A stretch of 64,000 nucleotides of DNA from an uncultured Pelagibacteraceae bacterium (lineage in GTDB: Bacteria; Pseudomonadota; Alphaproteobacteria; Pelagibacterales; Pelagibacteraceae). Position 1 is the first letter of the stretch, and each line of letters opens with the position of its first letter. Positions 1-10,736 of the stretch are shown here, one piece after another. The position numbers and the translations under genes were made by a program. Below the pieces are notes generated by a model. It did not search any database. It saw nothing but the letters and a program-made list of their open reading frames with translations, and was not told the DNA's origin. Location: NCBI GenBank assembly GCA_902580275.1, contig CACHJZ010000006.1, positions 17,375 through 81,374 of the forward strand. Reading direction: 5' to 3'.

Positions 1-2
1 TC

Positions 3-980
3 AAAAACTATACGCTTAAAGTGAATCAGAAAATTTATCTAACTATTGATAAAAAAAATGACAAAATATCAAAATTAATTTTCCCTATAACTAAAGCAAG
101 AAAAATTTTATTAAATAGGGACTACGAAAAAGACATTTTTGTATCAACAGACATTATAACTAACTTAAATAAAAAAATTATTTATAAGGAAGGCAAAATT
201 TCAAAGAGTTTATATAGAAGTGCAGTAAAGAATAAAATACCTGCAAATATAATAGTTGAATTTGCAAGAATATATGGTTTTCAAATAGATTTTCAAAGAG
301 ATATAAGAAGAAACGATACATATCAAATAATCTATGAAGTTTTTGAAGATGATAATAAAAAAATATTTAATTCAGGAAATATTATTTTTGCTGATTTAAA
401 TTTAAGTAATCAAAGCAATGCTTTTTACTATTATAATGATAATGGAGATGAGGGACACTACGATATAAATGGAAGAAGTGTCAAAAAAGCGTTAATGAAA
501 ACTCCTATTAATGGAGCAAGATTATCTTCTCCATATGGAATGCGAAAACATCCAATAGATGGTTACAATAAAATGCATAGAGGTACAGATTTTGCTGCAC
601 CTGAAGGAACTCCTATAATGGCATCTGGGGATGGGGTTGTAACAAAAGCTAGCTGGTGTGGTGGTGGAGGTAATTGTGTGAAAATAAAACATAATTCTTC
701 TTACAGTACCGTATATGCGCATATGTCAAAATTTGCAGCCAATATCAAAAAGGGGAAAAGAGTAAAACAAGGACAAACAATTGGTTACGTGGGATCAACT
801 GGAAAATCTACAGGTCCACATTTGCATTATGAAGTAATCCACAATGGAAAAAGAATTAATTCTCAAACATTAAAACTTCCTTCAGGAAAAGTGCTGAAAA
901 ATAAAGCACGAGAGATGTTCGAAGTTAGTAAATTAAAAATAAATGTTTTGAAATCAGAGATTATTGCTGGAATTAACTAG
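3..980 (+). CDS. M23 family metallopeptidase, 5' end outside window
   Basis: Probable cell-wall endopeptidase of the LytM/M23 family, acting on peptidoglycan in the periplasm. The C-terminal half carries the domain: a SSPYGMRKHP-type opening, an H-x3-D zinc motif (HRGTD), a GxVxxA-like core and the closing HLHYE, where HxH supplies zinc and catalytic histidines. The region before it resembles the OapA/LysM-like N-terminal module of this family. A GTG lies at 21, but the frame stays open to the window edge with no stop, so the true start and any signal peptide are probably upstream. The 3' end overlaps the convergent DUF4167 gene by 8 nt. Confidence 0.88.
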   Translation, partial: KNYTLKVNQKIYLTIDKKNDKISKLIFPITKARKILLNRDYEKDIFVSTDIITNLNKKIIYKEGKISKSLYRSAVKNKIPANIIVEFARIYGFQIDFQRDIRRNDTYQIIYEVFEDDNKKIFNSGNIIFADLNLSNQSNAFYYYNDNGDEGHYDINGRSVKKALMKTPINGARLSSPYGMRKHPIDGYNKMHRGTDFAAPEGTPIMASGDGVVTKASWCGGGGNCVKIKHNSSYSTVYAHMSKFAANIKKGKRVKQGQTIGYVGSTGKSTGPHLHYEVIHNGKRINSQTLKLPSGKVLKNKAREMFEVSKLKINVLKSEIIAGIN

Positions 981-1344
981 TTACTATTTTTTTTTCCTCA
1001 ATTTTTTCATCTTTAATCTGATTTGAGTTTTGGTTAATTGACTTCTCTTTACTATTATTTAATGAATTTTGATTTTTTTCTCTCTCATTAAGAATTCTTA
1101 AGTAATGATCTGAAAACTGGAAATAGCTTTCGGATAAAATTTTGTCACCAGTTGACAATGCCTCTCTAGCAAGTGAGTTGTATTTTTCTACCATTCTAGA
1201 TGCATTTTGATTATTCATCCTATGATTTTTTCTTTGAAAATTTGAATTTGAAACTAGATGCTGGTTTTCTAAATTTCTGCTCAAATTTCGATCTCCATTA
1301 GATCTAAATTTTTGTCTTTTATGATTATTTTTGTATGTTCTCAT
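973..1344 (-). CDS. DUF4167 domain protein
   Basis: Small basic protein (123 aa) of the alphaproteobacterial DUF4167 family, of unknown function. The recognisable core is a helical segment around residues 45-90 with NASRMVEKYNSLAREA and a following GD..LSESYFQFSDHYLR. The N-terminus is rich in Arg, Lys, Asn and Gln, which suggests nucleic-acid binding, but that is inference. It lies 9 nt downstream of prmC on the same strand and so is probably the last gene of the lysC-ispG-prfA-prmC run. This order downstream of prmC is common in Alphaproteobacteria. Confidence 0.8.
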   Translation of the reverse strand: MRTYKNNHKRQKFRSNGDRNLSRNLENQHLVSNSNFQRKNHRMNNQNASRMVEKYNSLAREALSTGDKILSESYFQFSDHYLRILNEREKNQNSLNNSKEKSINQNSNQIKDEKIEEKKIVTS

Positions 1345-1353
1345 TTAAAAAAT

Positions 1354-2196
1354 TTATAATTTTGTAGCAACGACACATCTATCATTGTTTGCGTAATCTT
1401 TGACTAATCTATTTATATAAAACCCTTCTTTTTTTAATAACTTAGTAACCATATATCTTTGATCATATCCAATTTCTAAAACCAGCTTTCCGCCAGTTTT
1501 TATTAAATTAGAGGATTTTTTAATCACCCTATTTAATATTGCGGAACCATCGGGGCCCCCCTTTAATGATACCAAGGGCTCAAAACCCAAGATATCTTTA
1601 ACCAAATATCTTATTTTTAAATTACTGATATAAGGAGGATTTGATATAATTAAATCATATTTACCTTTAAAAAAATTGTCAACAGATGAATTGTAAAATT
1701 TAATTCTATTTTTTAAATGATGCATTTTTGCATTAATTTTAGCCACTTTTATCGCGCTTTTAGATATATCAATTGCAGTTCCAACGATATTAGGTCGTTC
1801 TTTAGCTAACGATATAATTATGCATCCCGAACCTGTGCCGATATCTAAAACAAATTTTGTTTGTTTTTTATTCAAAAGTTTAATCGCCTCCTCAATTAAA
1901 ATTTCTGTATCAGGTCTTGGTATTAAGACATTTTTATCTACATAAAAAATATTTTTCCAAAATTCTTTTTTTTTTAATATATATGCTATCGGTTCACCAA
2001 GTTTTCTTCTTGTTATAAGTGCTCTAAAGCTTTTAAGCTGATTTTTGGTAGCTTTAATTGACCTGTCAAATATTATCTCCTTTACATTTTTTTTTATAAC
2101 ACTTGATAGCAGAAGTTCGGCATCAAGCTTTGACGTTTTAGATGAAGAATTTATAAGATCTTTATATCCATCATCCAATATTGAGTTTATATTCAT
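1354..2196 (-). CDS. prmC: Peptide chain release factor N5-glutamine methyltransferase
   Basis: PrmC/HemK methylates the glutamine of the GGQ motif of release factors using S-adenosylmethionine. The 280-aa length is normal. Visible motifs are the SAM-binding VLDIGTGSGCI (about residue 116) and the catalytic NPPY (about 186) in LIISNPPYIS. An N-terminal helical release-factor-binding region precedes the methyltransferase fold. It lies 4 nt downstream of prfA, its substrate gene, which is the classical prfA-prmC arrangement. Confidence 0.95.
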   Translation of the reverse strand: MNINSILDDGYKDLINSSSKTSKLDAELLLSSVIKKNVKEIIFDRSIKATKNQLKSFRALITRRKLGEPIAYILKKKEFWKNIFYVDKNVLIPRPDTEILIEEAIKLLNKKQTKFVLDIGTGSGCIIISLAKERPNIVGTAIDISKSAIKVAKINAKMHHLKNRIKFYNSSVDNFFKGKYDLIISNPPYISNLKIRYLVKDILGFEPLVSLKGGPDGSAILNRVIKKSSNLIKTGGKLVLEIGYDQRYMVTKLLKKEGFYINRLVKDYANNDRCVVATKL

Positions 2197-2200
2197 AAAT

Positions 2201-3271
2201 TTAATTTGTATTCATTAGCTCTTCTTGAGCTTGTAAATTTATATTTTCAATCATATCATCAAAAATCTCTCCCTCCATAAATTCACTCAACTTGTGGAGG
2301 GTTAAATTTATTCTATGATCAGTTACTCTCCCTTGAGGAAAATTATAAGTTCTAATTCGTTCTGACCTGTCTCCAGTACCAATTTTGCTCTTTCTGTATT
2401 TTGATCTTTCATCCTCTTTTTTCTTTCTCTCATATTCATATATTCTGGATCTTAAAATCTTTAAACCTTTCTCCTTATTTCTTATTTGTGATTTTTCATC
2501 TTGTTGACTAACAACAATGCCTGTTGGAATATGGGTAATTCTAACTGCAGAGTCGGTTGTATTTACACTTTGTCCACCAGGACCACTGCTTCTGAAAACA
2601 TCTATTCTTAAATCTTTCTCCTCAATTTTTACGTCTATTTCTTCTGCCTCTGGTAAAACCGCAACAGTTGCAGCTGAAGTATGAACCCGTCCTTGTGTTT
2701 CTGTTTCTGGAACTCTTTGTACTCTATGTACTCCACTTTCATATTTTAAAGTTGAGTAAATATTTTTGCCTTTGATAGATGCTATTACTTCTTTGAGACC
2801 CCCTGCCTCGCTTTTTGAAATACTTATAATTTCTAAAAACCATTTTTTATTATTACAAATTTTCTCATACATCTTAAATAAATCTGCCGCAAAGAGACTT
2901 GCTTCAAGACCACCTGTTCCAGCTCTTATTTCTAGTATTGCATTTTTTTTATCTGCTTCATCCTTAGGTAGTAAAAAAATAACTAATTTTTTTTTTACTT
3001 TTTCTATTTTAGCTGTCAATTGAGATAACTCATTATTTGCAAGCTCTATCATATCTTTATCACTTGATTTATCATTAATTATTTTTTCTAATTCTTTTTT
3101 TTCAACATCAAAAGAAGTATAAAATTTAGCGTCATCAATAATTTCATTTAGATCTGAATATTCTTTCGACATATCAGCAAATTTTTTTTTATCTATATTT
3201 GATGATGATAGATCAACCTCCAATTTAGAATGTTTACTTATAATGTTTTTAACTTTTTCTAAGGGTATCAT
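2201..3271 (-). CDS. prfA: Peptide chain release factor 1
   Basis: RF1 recognises UAA and UAG stop codons and triggers peptide release on the ribosome. The 356-aa protein has the codon-recognition P-x-T motif as PET (188-190) in [13 protein letters not shown], and the catalytic GGQ at 232-234 in [16 protein letters not shown]. PxT rather than SPF marks it as RF1, not RF2. The start overlaps the end of ispG by 4 nt, indicating translational coupling. prmC, its modifying enzyme, follows directly. Confidence 0.97.
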   Translation of the reverse strand: MIPLEKVKNIISKHSKLEVDLSSSNIDKKKFADMSKEYSDLNEIIDDAKFYTSFDVEKKELEKIINDKSSDKDMIELANNELSQLTAKIEKVKKKLVIFLLPKDEADKKNAILEIRAGTGGLEASLFAADLFKMYEKICNNKKWFLEIISISKSEAGGLKEVIASIKGKNIYSTLKYESGVHRVQRVPETETQGRVHTSAATVAVLPEAEEIDVKIEEKDLRIDVFRSSGPGGQSVNTTDSAVRITHIPTGIVVSQQDEKSQIRNKEKGLKILRSRIYEYERKKKEDERSKYRKSKIGTGDRSERIRTYNFPQGRVTDHRINLTLHKLSEFMEGEIFDDMIENINLQAQEELMNTN

Positions 3272-4371
3272 TTGTGGGTATTTTGAATTTCTTTAACTTT
3301 TTTTTCTACTAAATCTACAACTTTAGAAATAATTTCTTTATTGTTTAATTTTTCAGTTTGAACTCCATTCAAATAAAGCATATTACTATCTCTACCTCCT
3401 CCAGTTATTCCAATATCAGTAAATGCCGCTTCGCCTGGTCCATTTACTACACAACCGATTATCGAGAGTGTTATTGGCTCCGTTATATGAGAAAGTTTTT
3501 CCTCTAGTATTTTTACGGTATCAATTACCTCAAAACCTTGTCTTGCGCATGAAGGGCAAGAAATAATTTTTACTCCTCTAGTTTTTAATCCAAGTGATTT
3601 AAGAATTTCATTTCCAATTTTAACTTCTTTAACAGGGTCGTCTGATAAAGATACTCTAATAGTATCTCCAATACCTTGCATCAATAAATTGCCTAGCCCG
3701 ATTGCCGACTTTACGCTGCCTGGAATATAACTCCCAGCCTCTGTAATTCCTAAATGAAGAGGGTAATTGATTTTTTTTGATAGCTGTTTATAAGATTCAA
3801 CAGACAAAAATACATCTGAAGATTTAACGCTAATTTTAAAGTTGTTGAAGTCTAGATCTTCAATAATTTTTACATTCCTTAGAGCGCTCTCGACTAAGGC
3901 TTCTGGGCAGGGCTCTTTATATTTTTCTAATATATCTCTCTCTAATGACCCTGCATTAACTCCGATCCTAATAGAACAATTATTATCTTTTGCAGCTTTA
4001 ATTACTTCTTTAATTTTATTTTGATCTCCAATATTTCCAGGATTTAATCTTAAACAATTTGCACCATTTTCAGCAGCCTCTATAGCTCTTTTATAATGGA
4101 AATGGATGTCTGCAACTATAGGCACATCCACATGTTTAACAATTTCTTTTAACGATTTGGAGGAGTCTTCATCTGGACATGAAACACGTACAATATCTGC
4201 CCCTGCTTGAGAAATTTCTTGAATTTGTTTAATTGTCCCTTTTGTGTCAGTAGTTAAAGTGTTTGTCATGGATTGAACACTAATTGGGTTATCTCCACCT
4301 ACATCAACTTTGCCAACTTTAATCACCTTGGTTTTTCTTCTTACTATATCTCTAAAGGGTCTTATGCTCAT
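3268..4371 (-). CDS. ispG: 4-hydroxy-3-methylbut-2-enyl diphosphate synthase
   Basis: IspG (GcpE) is the iron-sulfur enzyme that reduces MEcPP to HMBPP in the MEP isoprenoid pathway. The 367-aa protein shows the N-terminal TIM-barrel signatures VQSMTNT and [10 protein letters not shown], and the three cluster cysteines in SCPSCARQG and [11 protein letters not shown] near the C-terminus. It overlaps lysC upstream and prfA downstream by 4 nt each, in a coupled leftward run. No other MEP-pathway gene is present in the window. Confidence 0.96.
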   Translation of the reverse strand: MSIRPFRDIVRRKTKVIKVGKVDVGGDNPISVQSMTNTLTTDTKGTIKQIQEISQAGADIVRVSCPDEDSSKSLKEIVKHVDVPIVADIHFHYKRAIEAAENGANCLRLNPGNIGDQNKIKEVIKAAKDNNCSIRIGVNAGSLERDILEKYKEPCPEALVESALRNVKIIEDLDFNNFKISVKSSDVFLSVESYKQLSKKINYPLHLGITEAGSYIPGSVKSAIGLGNLLMQGIGDTIRVSLSDDPVKEVKIGNEILKSLGLKTRGVKIISCPSCARQGFEVIDTVKILEEKLSHITEPITLSIIGCVVNGPGEAAFTDIGITGGGRDSNMLYLNGVQTEKLNNKEIISKVVDLVEKKVKEIQNTHK

Positions 4372-5582
4372 TTATCTAAATTAAATTCTTTATGGAGCGC
4401 ATTTACAGCTTTTTTAATATTTTTTTTGTTAATCAAAACAGAAATTTTTATTTCAGATGTTGAGATCACTTGAATATTAATTTTATTTTTTGCTAACGCT
4501 TTGAACATTCTATATGTTACACCGGGAGTGGTAATCATTCCAACTCCAATTATTGACACTTTTGAAACATTTTTCTTAATAAGAATGCTTTTAAAATTAA
4601 TTTTTTTATTTTTCATTATTAGTTTTTCTGTTTTAAAAACATCTTCATTTTTAATTGTAAAGGTTAAGTCAGTTTCCTTTCCATCAGATGATATATTTTG
4701 AACTACCATGTCCACATTAATAGAATTTTTCGATAAAGGTTCAAAAATAGATGCAGCTACTCCAGGTCTATCAACTACACCAACAAGAGTTATTTTTGAA
4801 TCATTTTTTGTAAACGATACTCCAGTTATGATCCTATCTTTTGAAATATTTTTTCTTTTTGTTATCAAGGTTCCTGGTTTGTCTATAAAAGACGACTTTA
4901 CATTAATATTAACTCTATTTAATCTAGCGTCTTGTATTGAGGCGGGCTGCATTACTTTTGCACCCAAAGATGACATTTCCAACATTTCCTCATAAGAAAT
5001 TTTTTTAATTTTTTTTGCATTTTTAATGAAATTTGGATCTGTGCTAAAAACACCTTCTACATCAGTATAAATAATACATTTTTCTGCTTTAAAGTACTTT
5101 GAAATCATAATAGCACTTGCATCTGATCCTCCTCTTTCAAGAGTGGTTAGGCGATTTTTATTATTCACACCTTGAAAACCCGTTATTATAGGCACGCCTC
5201 CACTTTTTAGATATTTTAAAATTCTATTTTTAAATACATTTATAATTCTAGATTTTTTATGCTCTCCCTCAGTAAAAATTGGAACTTGCCAACTCAACCA
5301 AGATCTAGATTTAATCCCTATATGATTTAATCTTCCAGATATGAGCGCACAAGAAATTTGCTCTCCTGCTGAAACTAATACATCATATTCAGAAGGGGCG
5401 AAATTGCTGCTTATGTTCTTTGTTTTAGAAATTAAATCATTCGTAACACCAGCCATTGCTGACGAGACAACAATAATTTTTTTTTTTGTCTTTATATGGT
5501 TAGAAATTATTTTAGCTACCTTTTTAATTCTATCTATTGAGCCTACCGATGTACCACCAAATTTTAATACAACAATTTTCAT
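4368..5582 (-). CDS. lysC: Aspartate kinase
   Basis: Phosphorylates aspartate, the first step of the lysine/DAP, threonine and methionine pathway. The kinase domain opens with [11 protein letters not shown] (residues 5-15) and includes VSAGEQIS and [11 protein letters not shown]. Two ACT-type repeats follow (about 265-404), so feedback inhibition by lysine and/or threonine is likely; effector choice cannot be read from the sequence. Length of 404 aa is typical of monofunctional LysC. First gene of the leftward run, divergent from ubiG across 68 nt that must hold promoters for both. Confidence 0.95.
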   Translation of the reverse strand: MKIVVLKFGGTSVGSIDRIKKVAKIISNHIKTKKKIIVVSSAMAGVTNDLISKTKNISSNFAPSEYDVLVSAGEQISCALISGRLNHIGIKSRSWLSWQVPIFTEGEHKKSRIINVFKNRILKYLKSGGVPIITGFQGVNNKNRLTTLERGGSDASAIMISKYFKAEKCIIYTDVEGVFSTDPNFIKNAKKIKKISYEEMLEMSSLGAKVMQPASIQDARLNRVNINVKSSFIDKPGTLITKRKNISKDRIITGVSFTKNDSKITLVGVVDRPGVAASIFEPLSKNSINVDMVVQNISSDGKETDLTFTIKNEDVFKTEKLIMKNKKINFKSILIKKNVSKVSIIGVGMITTPGVTYRMFKALAKNKINIQVISTSEIKISVLINKKNIKKAVNALHKEFNLDK

Positions 5583-5650
5583 TGAATACTATTTTATTTA
5601 ATTTAAAAGTATGTTGATAAATAACATGTTTATTATTATGTCAATAAAAT

Positions 5651-6379
5651 ATGAAAAATAACACAATTAATAAAAAAGAAATAGAAAAATTTTCTAAAAT
5701 TGCATCTGAATGGTGGGATCCATACGGTAAATTTAAACCTTTGCATAAATTCAATCCAACTAGAATCAATTATATTAAAAAAAACACTATTGATCATTAT
5801 AAAATTAAATCTAAATCTCTTCCTCTCAAAAAGTTGAAAATTTTAGATATAGGTTGTGGTGGTGGTCTGCTTAGTGAGCCCATGTCTAGACTTGGTGCTG
5901 AAGTTACTGGTATAGATGCTTCAGAAAAAAATATTAATGTAGCTAAAATTCATTCTTTAAAAAATAAACTTAAAATAAAATATATTTGTTCATCACCCGA
6001 AAATCTTAAAACCAATGAAAAATTTGATGTAATTTTGAATATGGAAATTGTAGAACATGTAGATGATGTAAATTTTTTTTTAAAAAATAGCTCAAGGTTT
6101 TTAAAGAAAAATGGATTAATGTATATTGCTACACTAAATAAAACTTTAAAATCTTATCTTTTTGCAATAGTAGGTGCTGAATATATTTTAAGGTGGCTAC
6201 CGATAGGTACTCACGATTGGAATAAATTTCTTAAACCATTTGAACTAATTGAATATGCTAAAAAGAGCTCACTAGAAATTAAAAAAATTGATGGTGTAAT
6301 TTTTAATCCATTTAACCAGAAATGGAACATAGATACTGACAAATCAGTAAATTATATCGCATTATTTAAAAAAATCTAA
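5651..6379 (+). CDS. ubiG: Ubiquinone biosynthesis O-methyltransferase
   Basis: UbiG performs both O-methylations in ubiquinone synthesis. The 242-aa protein begins with the family-specific SEWWDPYGKFKPLHKFNPTR segment, followed by the SAM-binding ILDIGCGGGLLSEPMSRLG at about 71-90 and TGIDAS. The later LRWLPIGTHDWNKF is also typical of UbiG. Its last codons overlap the convergent DUF1178 gene by 4 nt. There is no clear Shine-Dalgarno sequence; the ATG follows an AT-only leader. Confidence 0.94.
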   Translation: MKNNTINKKEIEKFSKIASEWWDPYGKFKPLHKFNPTRINYIKKNTIDHYKIKSKSLPLKKLKILDIGCGGGLLSEPMSRLGAEVTGIDASEKNINVAKIHSLKNKLKIKYICSSPENLKTNEKFDVILNMEIVEHVDDVNFFLKNSSRFLKKNGLMYIATLNKTLKSYLFAIVGAEYILRWLPIGTHDWNKFLKPFELIEYAKKSSLEIKKIDGVIFNPFNQKWNIDTDKSVNYIALFKKI

Positions 6380-6810
6380 TTATCTTTATTTTCTATCCAA
6401 GGAATAGTGTGTGTCTCTATTCCTTCATCATTAAGATCCTGTATTTGTTCTTTTGTAGCTTTACCAAAAATACCTTTCAATTTTTTTTTTTTATTATAGT
6501 GAATTGATCTTGCTTCATAAGCAAAATTTTCTCCTACATATTTAAAATTATTTTTGATAAAATTTTGGTAGTTGTTTATTTTTTTTCTGACCTTGACTAA
6601 TCTTTCTTTATCGCTATTTTGATAATTTAAATTTTCACTTGAAAAGTTCACTACGTTTGGTGCCATTAGAGATTTAGTGATGTGTGTAGAGTTACAATAA
6701 TTACAATCGATTAGTTTTAATTTTTTTAATTTTTCATATTCTTTTGATGAAGAAAACCAACTATCAAAACTTTTTTTACATTTTTTACAAATTAATTTGT
6801 ACTTTATCAT
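6376..6810 (-). CDS. DUF1178 family protein
   Basis: Small protein (144 aa) of the DUF1178 family, common in proteobacteria and of unknown function. The N-terminus has a zinc-ribbon-like pattern, CKKCKKSFDSWF then CNYCNS about 30 residues later, followed by the conserved KSLMAPNVV. The C-terminus holds the typical GENFAYEARSIHY and GKATKEQIQDLNDEGI segments. It ends against ubiG and lies just downstream of argJ on the same strand (30 nt gap). Confidence 0.85.
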   Translation of the reverse strand: MIKYKLICKKCKKSFDSWFSSSKEYEKLKKLKLIDCNYCNSTHITKSLMAPNVVNFSSENLNYQNSDKERLVKVRKKINNYQNFIKNNFKYVGENFAYEARSIHYNKKKKLKGIFGKATKEQIQDLNDEGIETHTIPWIENKDN

Positions 6811-6840
6811 AGATATCTTAATATTTTTTACTCTTAAAAT

Positions 6841-8142
6841 TTAACTTCTGTAATCAGAATTAATTTCGATGTATTTTTTTGTCAAGTCCATTGTATACGC
6901 GGTAAACTTTTTAGATCCCATTTTTAAATCTATTTTAAGATCAATTTTTTCATTTTTCATATACTCTTTTAAAATCACTTCGTCATAATCTTTGGATAAC
7001 TCACCTCTTTCTATGATTTTATAATCACCAAAAGAGATATTAATTTTATTAAGATTTATATAAATCTGTGATTTTCCAATTGCCATGATTATCCTGCCCC
7101 AGTTGGGATCTTCCCCTGCAAATGCAGTTTTGACCAATGGAGAATTTGCTATAGAAAAAGAAATTTTTTTTGCATCCTGTTCAGTTTTTGCATTTTCAAC
7201 ATGTATTGAAATAAATTTAGATGCTCCCTCACCATCTGCAGTAACTCGTTTTGCTAAATTAAGTAATAAATTATTTAAACAATTGTCAAAATTTTTTATT
7301 CTTTCATCATTTATATTATTCACAATACTATTTTTTGCTTTACCTGTAGCAAATAAAGCAACCATATCATTTGTACTTGTGTCGCCATCGCAGCTAATTG
7401 CATTAAAAGTATTTTCAATATTTTTTTTTAAAAGTTTTTTCAAAATTTTTGAGGAAATTTTTGCATCTGTAAATACATATGCAAGTGTAGTTGCCATATT
7501 TGGATAAATCATGCCTGACCCTTTGGCGACTCCATATAATTTTACAGTTACATTTCCGATTTTGCACTCTTCCATAGCAAGTTTAGGAACTAAGTCAGTT
7601 GTCATTATTCCAAGACTTGCTTTAACCCATAAATATTTATTTTGATTATATTTAATTTTATTAACTAGCTCAGGAATAGAGTCTTTTATTTTACGGGTAG
7701 GGAATAACTCACCTATTGTACCGGTACAACCAAATAAAATATCTTTCGGTTTTATTTTTTCAAATTCTTCATCATCATTTTTTTTTTTTAAAGTTAGTTG
7801 AACAGAAAGCTCCTCAGCTATTTCTTTTAAACCTTGAAAGCCATTTTTTCCAGTAAAGGCATTAGCATTTCTTGTATTTATCAGTATTGCATTAATCTTC
7901 TTACTGTTTAATTGCTTGTTCCATTTTATATTTTCAGAGATAATTGTGGATTGAGTATAGACAGATGCGAAATTTGCGCCATCTCTAAAATAGAACAAAA
8001 CTAAGTCATCCCTTGGGGGATTATATAATTTTGCATTTACTACTGAAATTGCAACACCATCTAAATGTTCTAAATCTTGAAAGTCGCTTATTTTTGAGTT
8101 TTTATTTTTTATATTAAAAAAATTACTTAAATTTATAACCAT
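6841..8142 (-). CDS. argJ: Bifunctional glutamate N-acetyltransferase / N-acetylglutamate synthase
   Basis: ArgJ transfers the acetyl group from N-acetylornithine to glutamate in the cyclic arginine pathway. The 433-aa precursor self-cleaves before a threonine in KGSGMIYPNMATTLAYVFTDA, which is visible here. Upstream signatures such as NTRNANAFTGKNG and GCTGTIGELFP are intact, and the C-terminal GEDPNWGRI is present. argF and argD are at 19-21 kb and argB at 51 kb. Whether it also uses acetyl-CoA cannot be decided from sequence alone. Confidence 0.95.
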   Translation of the reverse strand: MVINLSNFFNIKNKNSKISDFQDLEHLDGVAISVVNAKLYNPPRDDLVLFYFRDGANFASVYTQSTIISENIKWNKQLNSKKINAILINTRNANAFTGKNGFQGLKEIAEELSVQLTLKKKNDDEEFEKIKPKDILFGCTGTIGELFPTRKIKDSIPELVNKIKYNQNKYLWVKASLGIMTTDLVPKLAMEECKIGNVTVKLYGVAKGSGMIYPNMATTLAYVFTDAKISSKILKKLLKKNIENTFNAISCDGDTSTNDMVALFATGKAKNSIVNNINDERIKNFDNCLNNLLLNLAKRVTADGEGASKFISIHVENAKTEQDAKKISFSIANSPLVKTAFAGEDPNWGRIIMAIGKSQIYINLNKINISFGDYKIIERGELSKDYDEVILKEYMKNEKIDLKIDLKMGSKKFTAYTMDLTKKYIEINSDYRS

Positions 8143-8147
8143 GCTAT

Positions 8148-8176
8148 TTAAATTATTAGTATAATACTTATATAAT
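8148..8176 (+). promoter_or_regulatory. Candidate sigma-70 promoter for secA
   Basis: TTAAAT (8148-8153), a 17-nt spacer and a perfect TATAAT (8171-8176) lie 34 nt before the secA ATG. A second TATAAT is at 8160-8165. The whole argJ-secA gap is nearly pure A/T, so chance matches are likely and the -35 fit is weak. Confidence 0.35.
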
Positions 8177-8210
8177 AAATTATATTTAATATATATATCA
8201 TAAGAGTTAA

Positions 8211-10736
8211 ATGCTTAATCCTTTAAACATACTATCAAAATTCATAAAATCTAATAATCAAAAGAAGTTAGATAAACTTAAATCTATTGTAATAAGAATT
8301 AACGAGCTCGAAAGTACAATATCTCTTCTTAAAGATGAAGAATTTTCGAAAAAGACTGAAATTTTAAAAGAAAGAGTTCGTAAAGGAGAAAATTTAGAAA
8401 TTTTATTACCTGAAGCTTTTGCGCTTGTAAGAGAAGCTTCAAAAAGAACCAGGTCAGAAAGACACTTTGATGTCCAAATTATGGGTGGAATTATGCTTCA
8501 TCGTGGAGATATTGCTGAAATGAAAACAGGAGAAGGTAAAACCCTTACCATAGTTCTCTCGGCATATCTCAATGCTCTAAAGGGAGATGGAGTTCACATT
8601 GTAACTGTAAATGATTATTTAGCAAAGCGTGATTGTAAAGAAATGGGAGTGATTTATAAATTTTTAGGACTCACCTCAGGTTATATTAATAATGATCAAA
8701 ATGATGAACAAAGAAAAACAAATTATAATTGTGATATTACTTATGCAACAAATAGTGAACTGGGTTTTGATTATTTAAGAGATAACATGAAATTTTCTAG
8801 TAGTGACCTTGTCCAAAGGGGCCATAAATACGCTATAGTAGATGAAATTGACTCTTGTCTTATTGATGAAGCTAGAACGCCTTTGATAATATCAGGAGCA
8901 GCAGAAAATAATCAAGGCCAATACATAGCTATAGATAAACTTGTAAAAAAATTAAAAATTTCAGATTATGAGATAGATGAAAAAGATCGAAATATTTTTT
9001 TGACAAATACTGGAATAAATAATGTTGAAAAGATATTTGATGAAGCAGGATTGCTTAAAAATAATAATTTGTACGATCCAAATAATTTGTCTTTGGTGCA
9101 TTTTGTGAATCAAGCTCTAAGAGCAAATCATTTGTTCAAAAAAGGTAAAGATTACCTAATTAGAGATGGAGAACTTAAAATTATTGATGAACTAACTGGA
9201 AGAATTCTAGAAGGAAGAAGATATGGAGATGGTTTACATCAAGCTTTAGAGGCGAAAGAAAGAGTAGATATTCAAGTTGAAAATCAAACTTTAGCTTCAA
9301 TTACTTATCAAAATTATTTTAAGTTGTACGAAAAGTTATCAGGTTGTACTGGAACAGCGCTAACTGAGGCAGAAGAGTTCCAAGAAATCTACAATTTGGG
9401 TGTTACTGTAATTCCAACAAATAAAAAAATGATCAGAAAAGATTTTAATGATCAAATTTTTAGGACAGAGATAGAAAAAAATCAAGCAATTTTAAAAAAA
9501 ATTAGAGAATGTTATAAAATTGGACAACCAATGTTAGTTTTTACTTCTAGTGTAAATAAGTCAGAAATTTATTCTAATCTTCTTAAAAAAAATAGTATTC
9601 CACATACAGTTCTAAATGCAAAAAATCACGAAAAAGAAGCAGAAATTATAGCTGACGCTGGAAAATTTAAATCGATAATTATCACAACAAGCATTTCAGG
9701 CAGAGGTGTAGATATTAAGTTAGGAGGTAAAAAAGAAAAAAATTTAGATCAGGAAAATAAAATAGAAAAAAATAAAATTAAAAATTTAGGTGGTTTATTT
9801 GTTCTGGGAACAGAAAGAATGGAGTCAAGGAGAGTAGATAACCAAGCAAGAGGAAGATCGGGAAGACAAGGAGATGAGGGAAATTCTATATTTTACGTAA
9901 GCTTAGAGGATGATTTGATGAGAATATTTGGCTCTGAGTCTATGACAAATGTTTTAGAAAAATTGGGATTAAAGGATGGGGAAAGCATTGATCATCCTTG
10001 GATAAACAAAGCATTAGAAAGAGCACAGCAAAAAGTTGAGTCTAGAAACTTTGACATCAGAAAAACTCTTTTAAAATTCGATAATGTTCTTAATGATCAA
10101 AGACATGTAATTTTTAATCAAAGAAAAGATATTATAAATACAAATAAGATTTTCAATTACACAGATAATTTCCTAAAAGAAGTAACTTCTGAATTAATTA
10201 AATACAAAAATAGTAAAGATTTTCAAACCCAAATAATAACTTTATTAGGTAAAAGTTTCAGTGATGATGAGATTAATGAACTAATAAAAGATGATGAAAG
10301 TAGTTTAAAAGAAAAAATAAAAATAAAATTTTCCGAGAAAAGAAATGAGAGAAAAAATTTAATTGGTGAAGAGCAAGCTGCAGAAATTGAAAAAAGGATT
10401 TTGTTACAGTCAATAGACATTAATTGGAAACTACATATACAGTATTTAGAACAGTTAAGACAAGTAATAGGGTTAAGATCCTATGGTCAAAGAGATCCTT
10501 TGATAGAATATAAGAAGGAAGCTTTTGCGCTCTTTGAAAATCTGCTTAATAAAATTAAAAATGATTTAATAAAAGTACTTATTAATCTTACTGTTATAAA
10601 CAACAATAAGAATAATAAATCAAATTTGGGAAAACCAAATATTGATCCAAAATATGCAGGAAAAAAGATGAGTCGAAATGAACCATGTTATTGTGGTTCT
10701 AAAAAAAAATATAAGCATTGTTGTGGTAGATTTTAA
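8211..10736 (+). CDS. secA: Protein translocase ATPase SecA
   Basis: Motor ATPase driving proteins through SecYEG. The 841-aa protein has the Walker A in EMKTGEGKTL (about 103-112), Walker B DEIDSCLIDEARTPL (DEID replaces the usual DEVD), the preprotein-crosslinking region, and the second nucleotide domain with TSISGRGVDIKLGG and the arginine-finger region QARGRSGRQGD. The extreme C-terminus carries the SecB- and lipid-binding zinc motif CYCGSKKKYKHCCG. It is slightly short for the family because the linker before the zinc tail is compact. It abuts the convergent accA with no spacer. Confidence 0.97.
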   Translation: MLNPLNILSKFIKSNNQKKLDKLKSIVIRINELESTISLLKDEEFSKKTEILKERVRKGENLEILLPEAFALVREASKRTRSERHFDVQIMGGIMLHRGDIAEMKTGEGKTLTIVLSAYLNALKGDGVHIVTVNDYLAKRDCKEMGVIYKFLGLTSGYINNDQNDEQRKTNYNCDITYATNSELGFDYLRDNMKFSSSDLVQRGHKYAIVDEIDSCLIDEARTPLIISGAAENNQGQYIAIDKLVKKLKISDYEIDEKDRNIFLTNTGINNVEKIFDEAGLLKNNNLYDPNNLSLVHFVNQALRANHLFKKGKDYLIRDGELKIIDELTGRILEGRRYGDGLHQALEAKERVDIQVENQTLASITYQNYFKLYEKLSGCTGTALTEAEEFQEIYNLGVTVIPTNKKMIRKDFNDQIFRTEIEKNQAILKKIRECYKIGQPMLVFTSSVNKSEIYSNLLKKNSIPHTVLNAKNHEKEAEIIADAGKFKSIIITTSISGRGVDIKLGGKKEKNLDQENKIEKNKIKNLGGLFVLGTERMESRRVDNQARGRSGRQGDEGNSIFYVSLEDDLMRIFGSESMTNVLEKLGLKDGESIDHPWINKALERAQQKVESRNFDIRKTLLKFDNVLNDQRHVIFNQRKDIINTNKIFNYTDNFLKEVTSELIKYKNSKDFQTQIITLLGKSFSDDEINELIKDDESSLKEKIKIKFSEKRNERKNLIGEEQAAEIEKRILLQSIDINWKLHIQYLEQLRQVIGLRSYGQRDPLIEYKKEAFALFENLLNKIKNDLIKVLINLTVINNNKNNKSNLGKPNIDPKYAGKKMSRNEPCYCGSKKKYKHCCGRF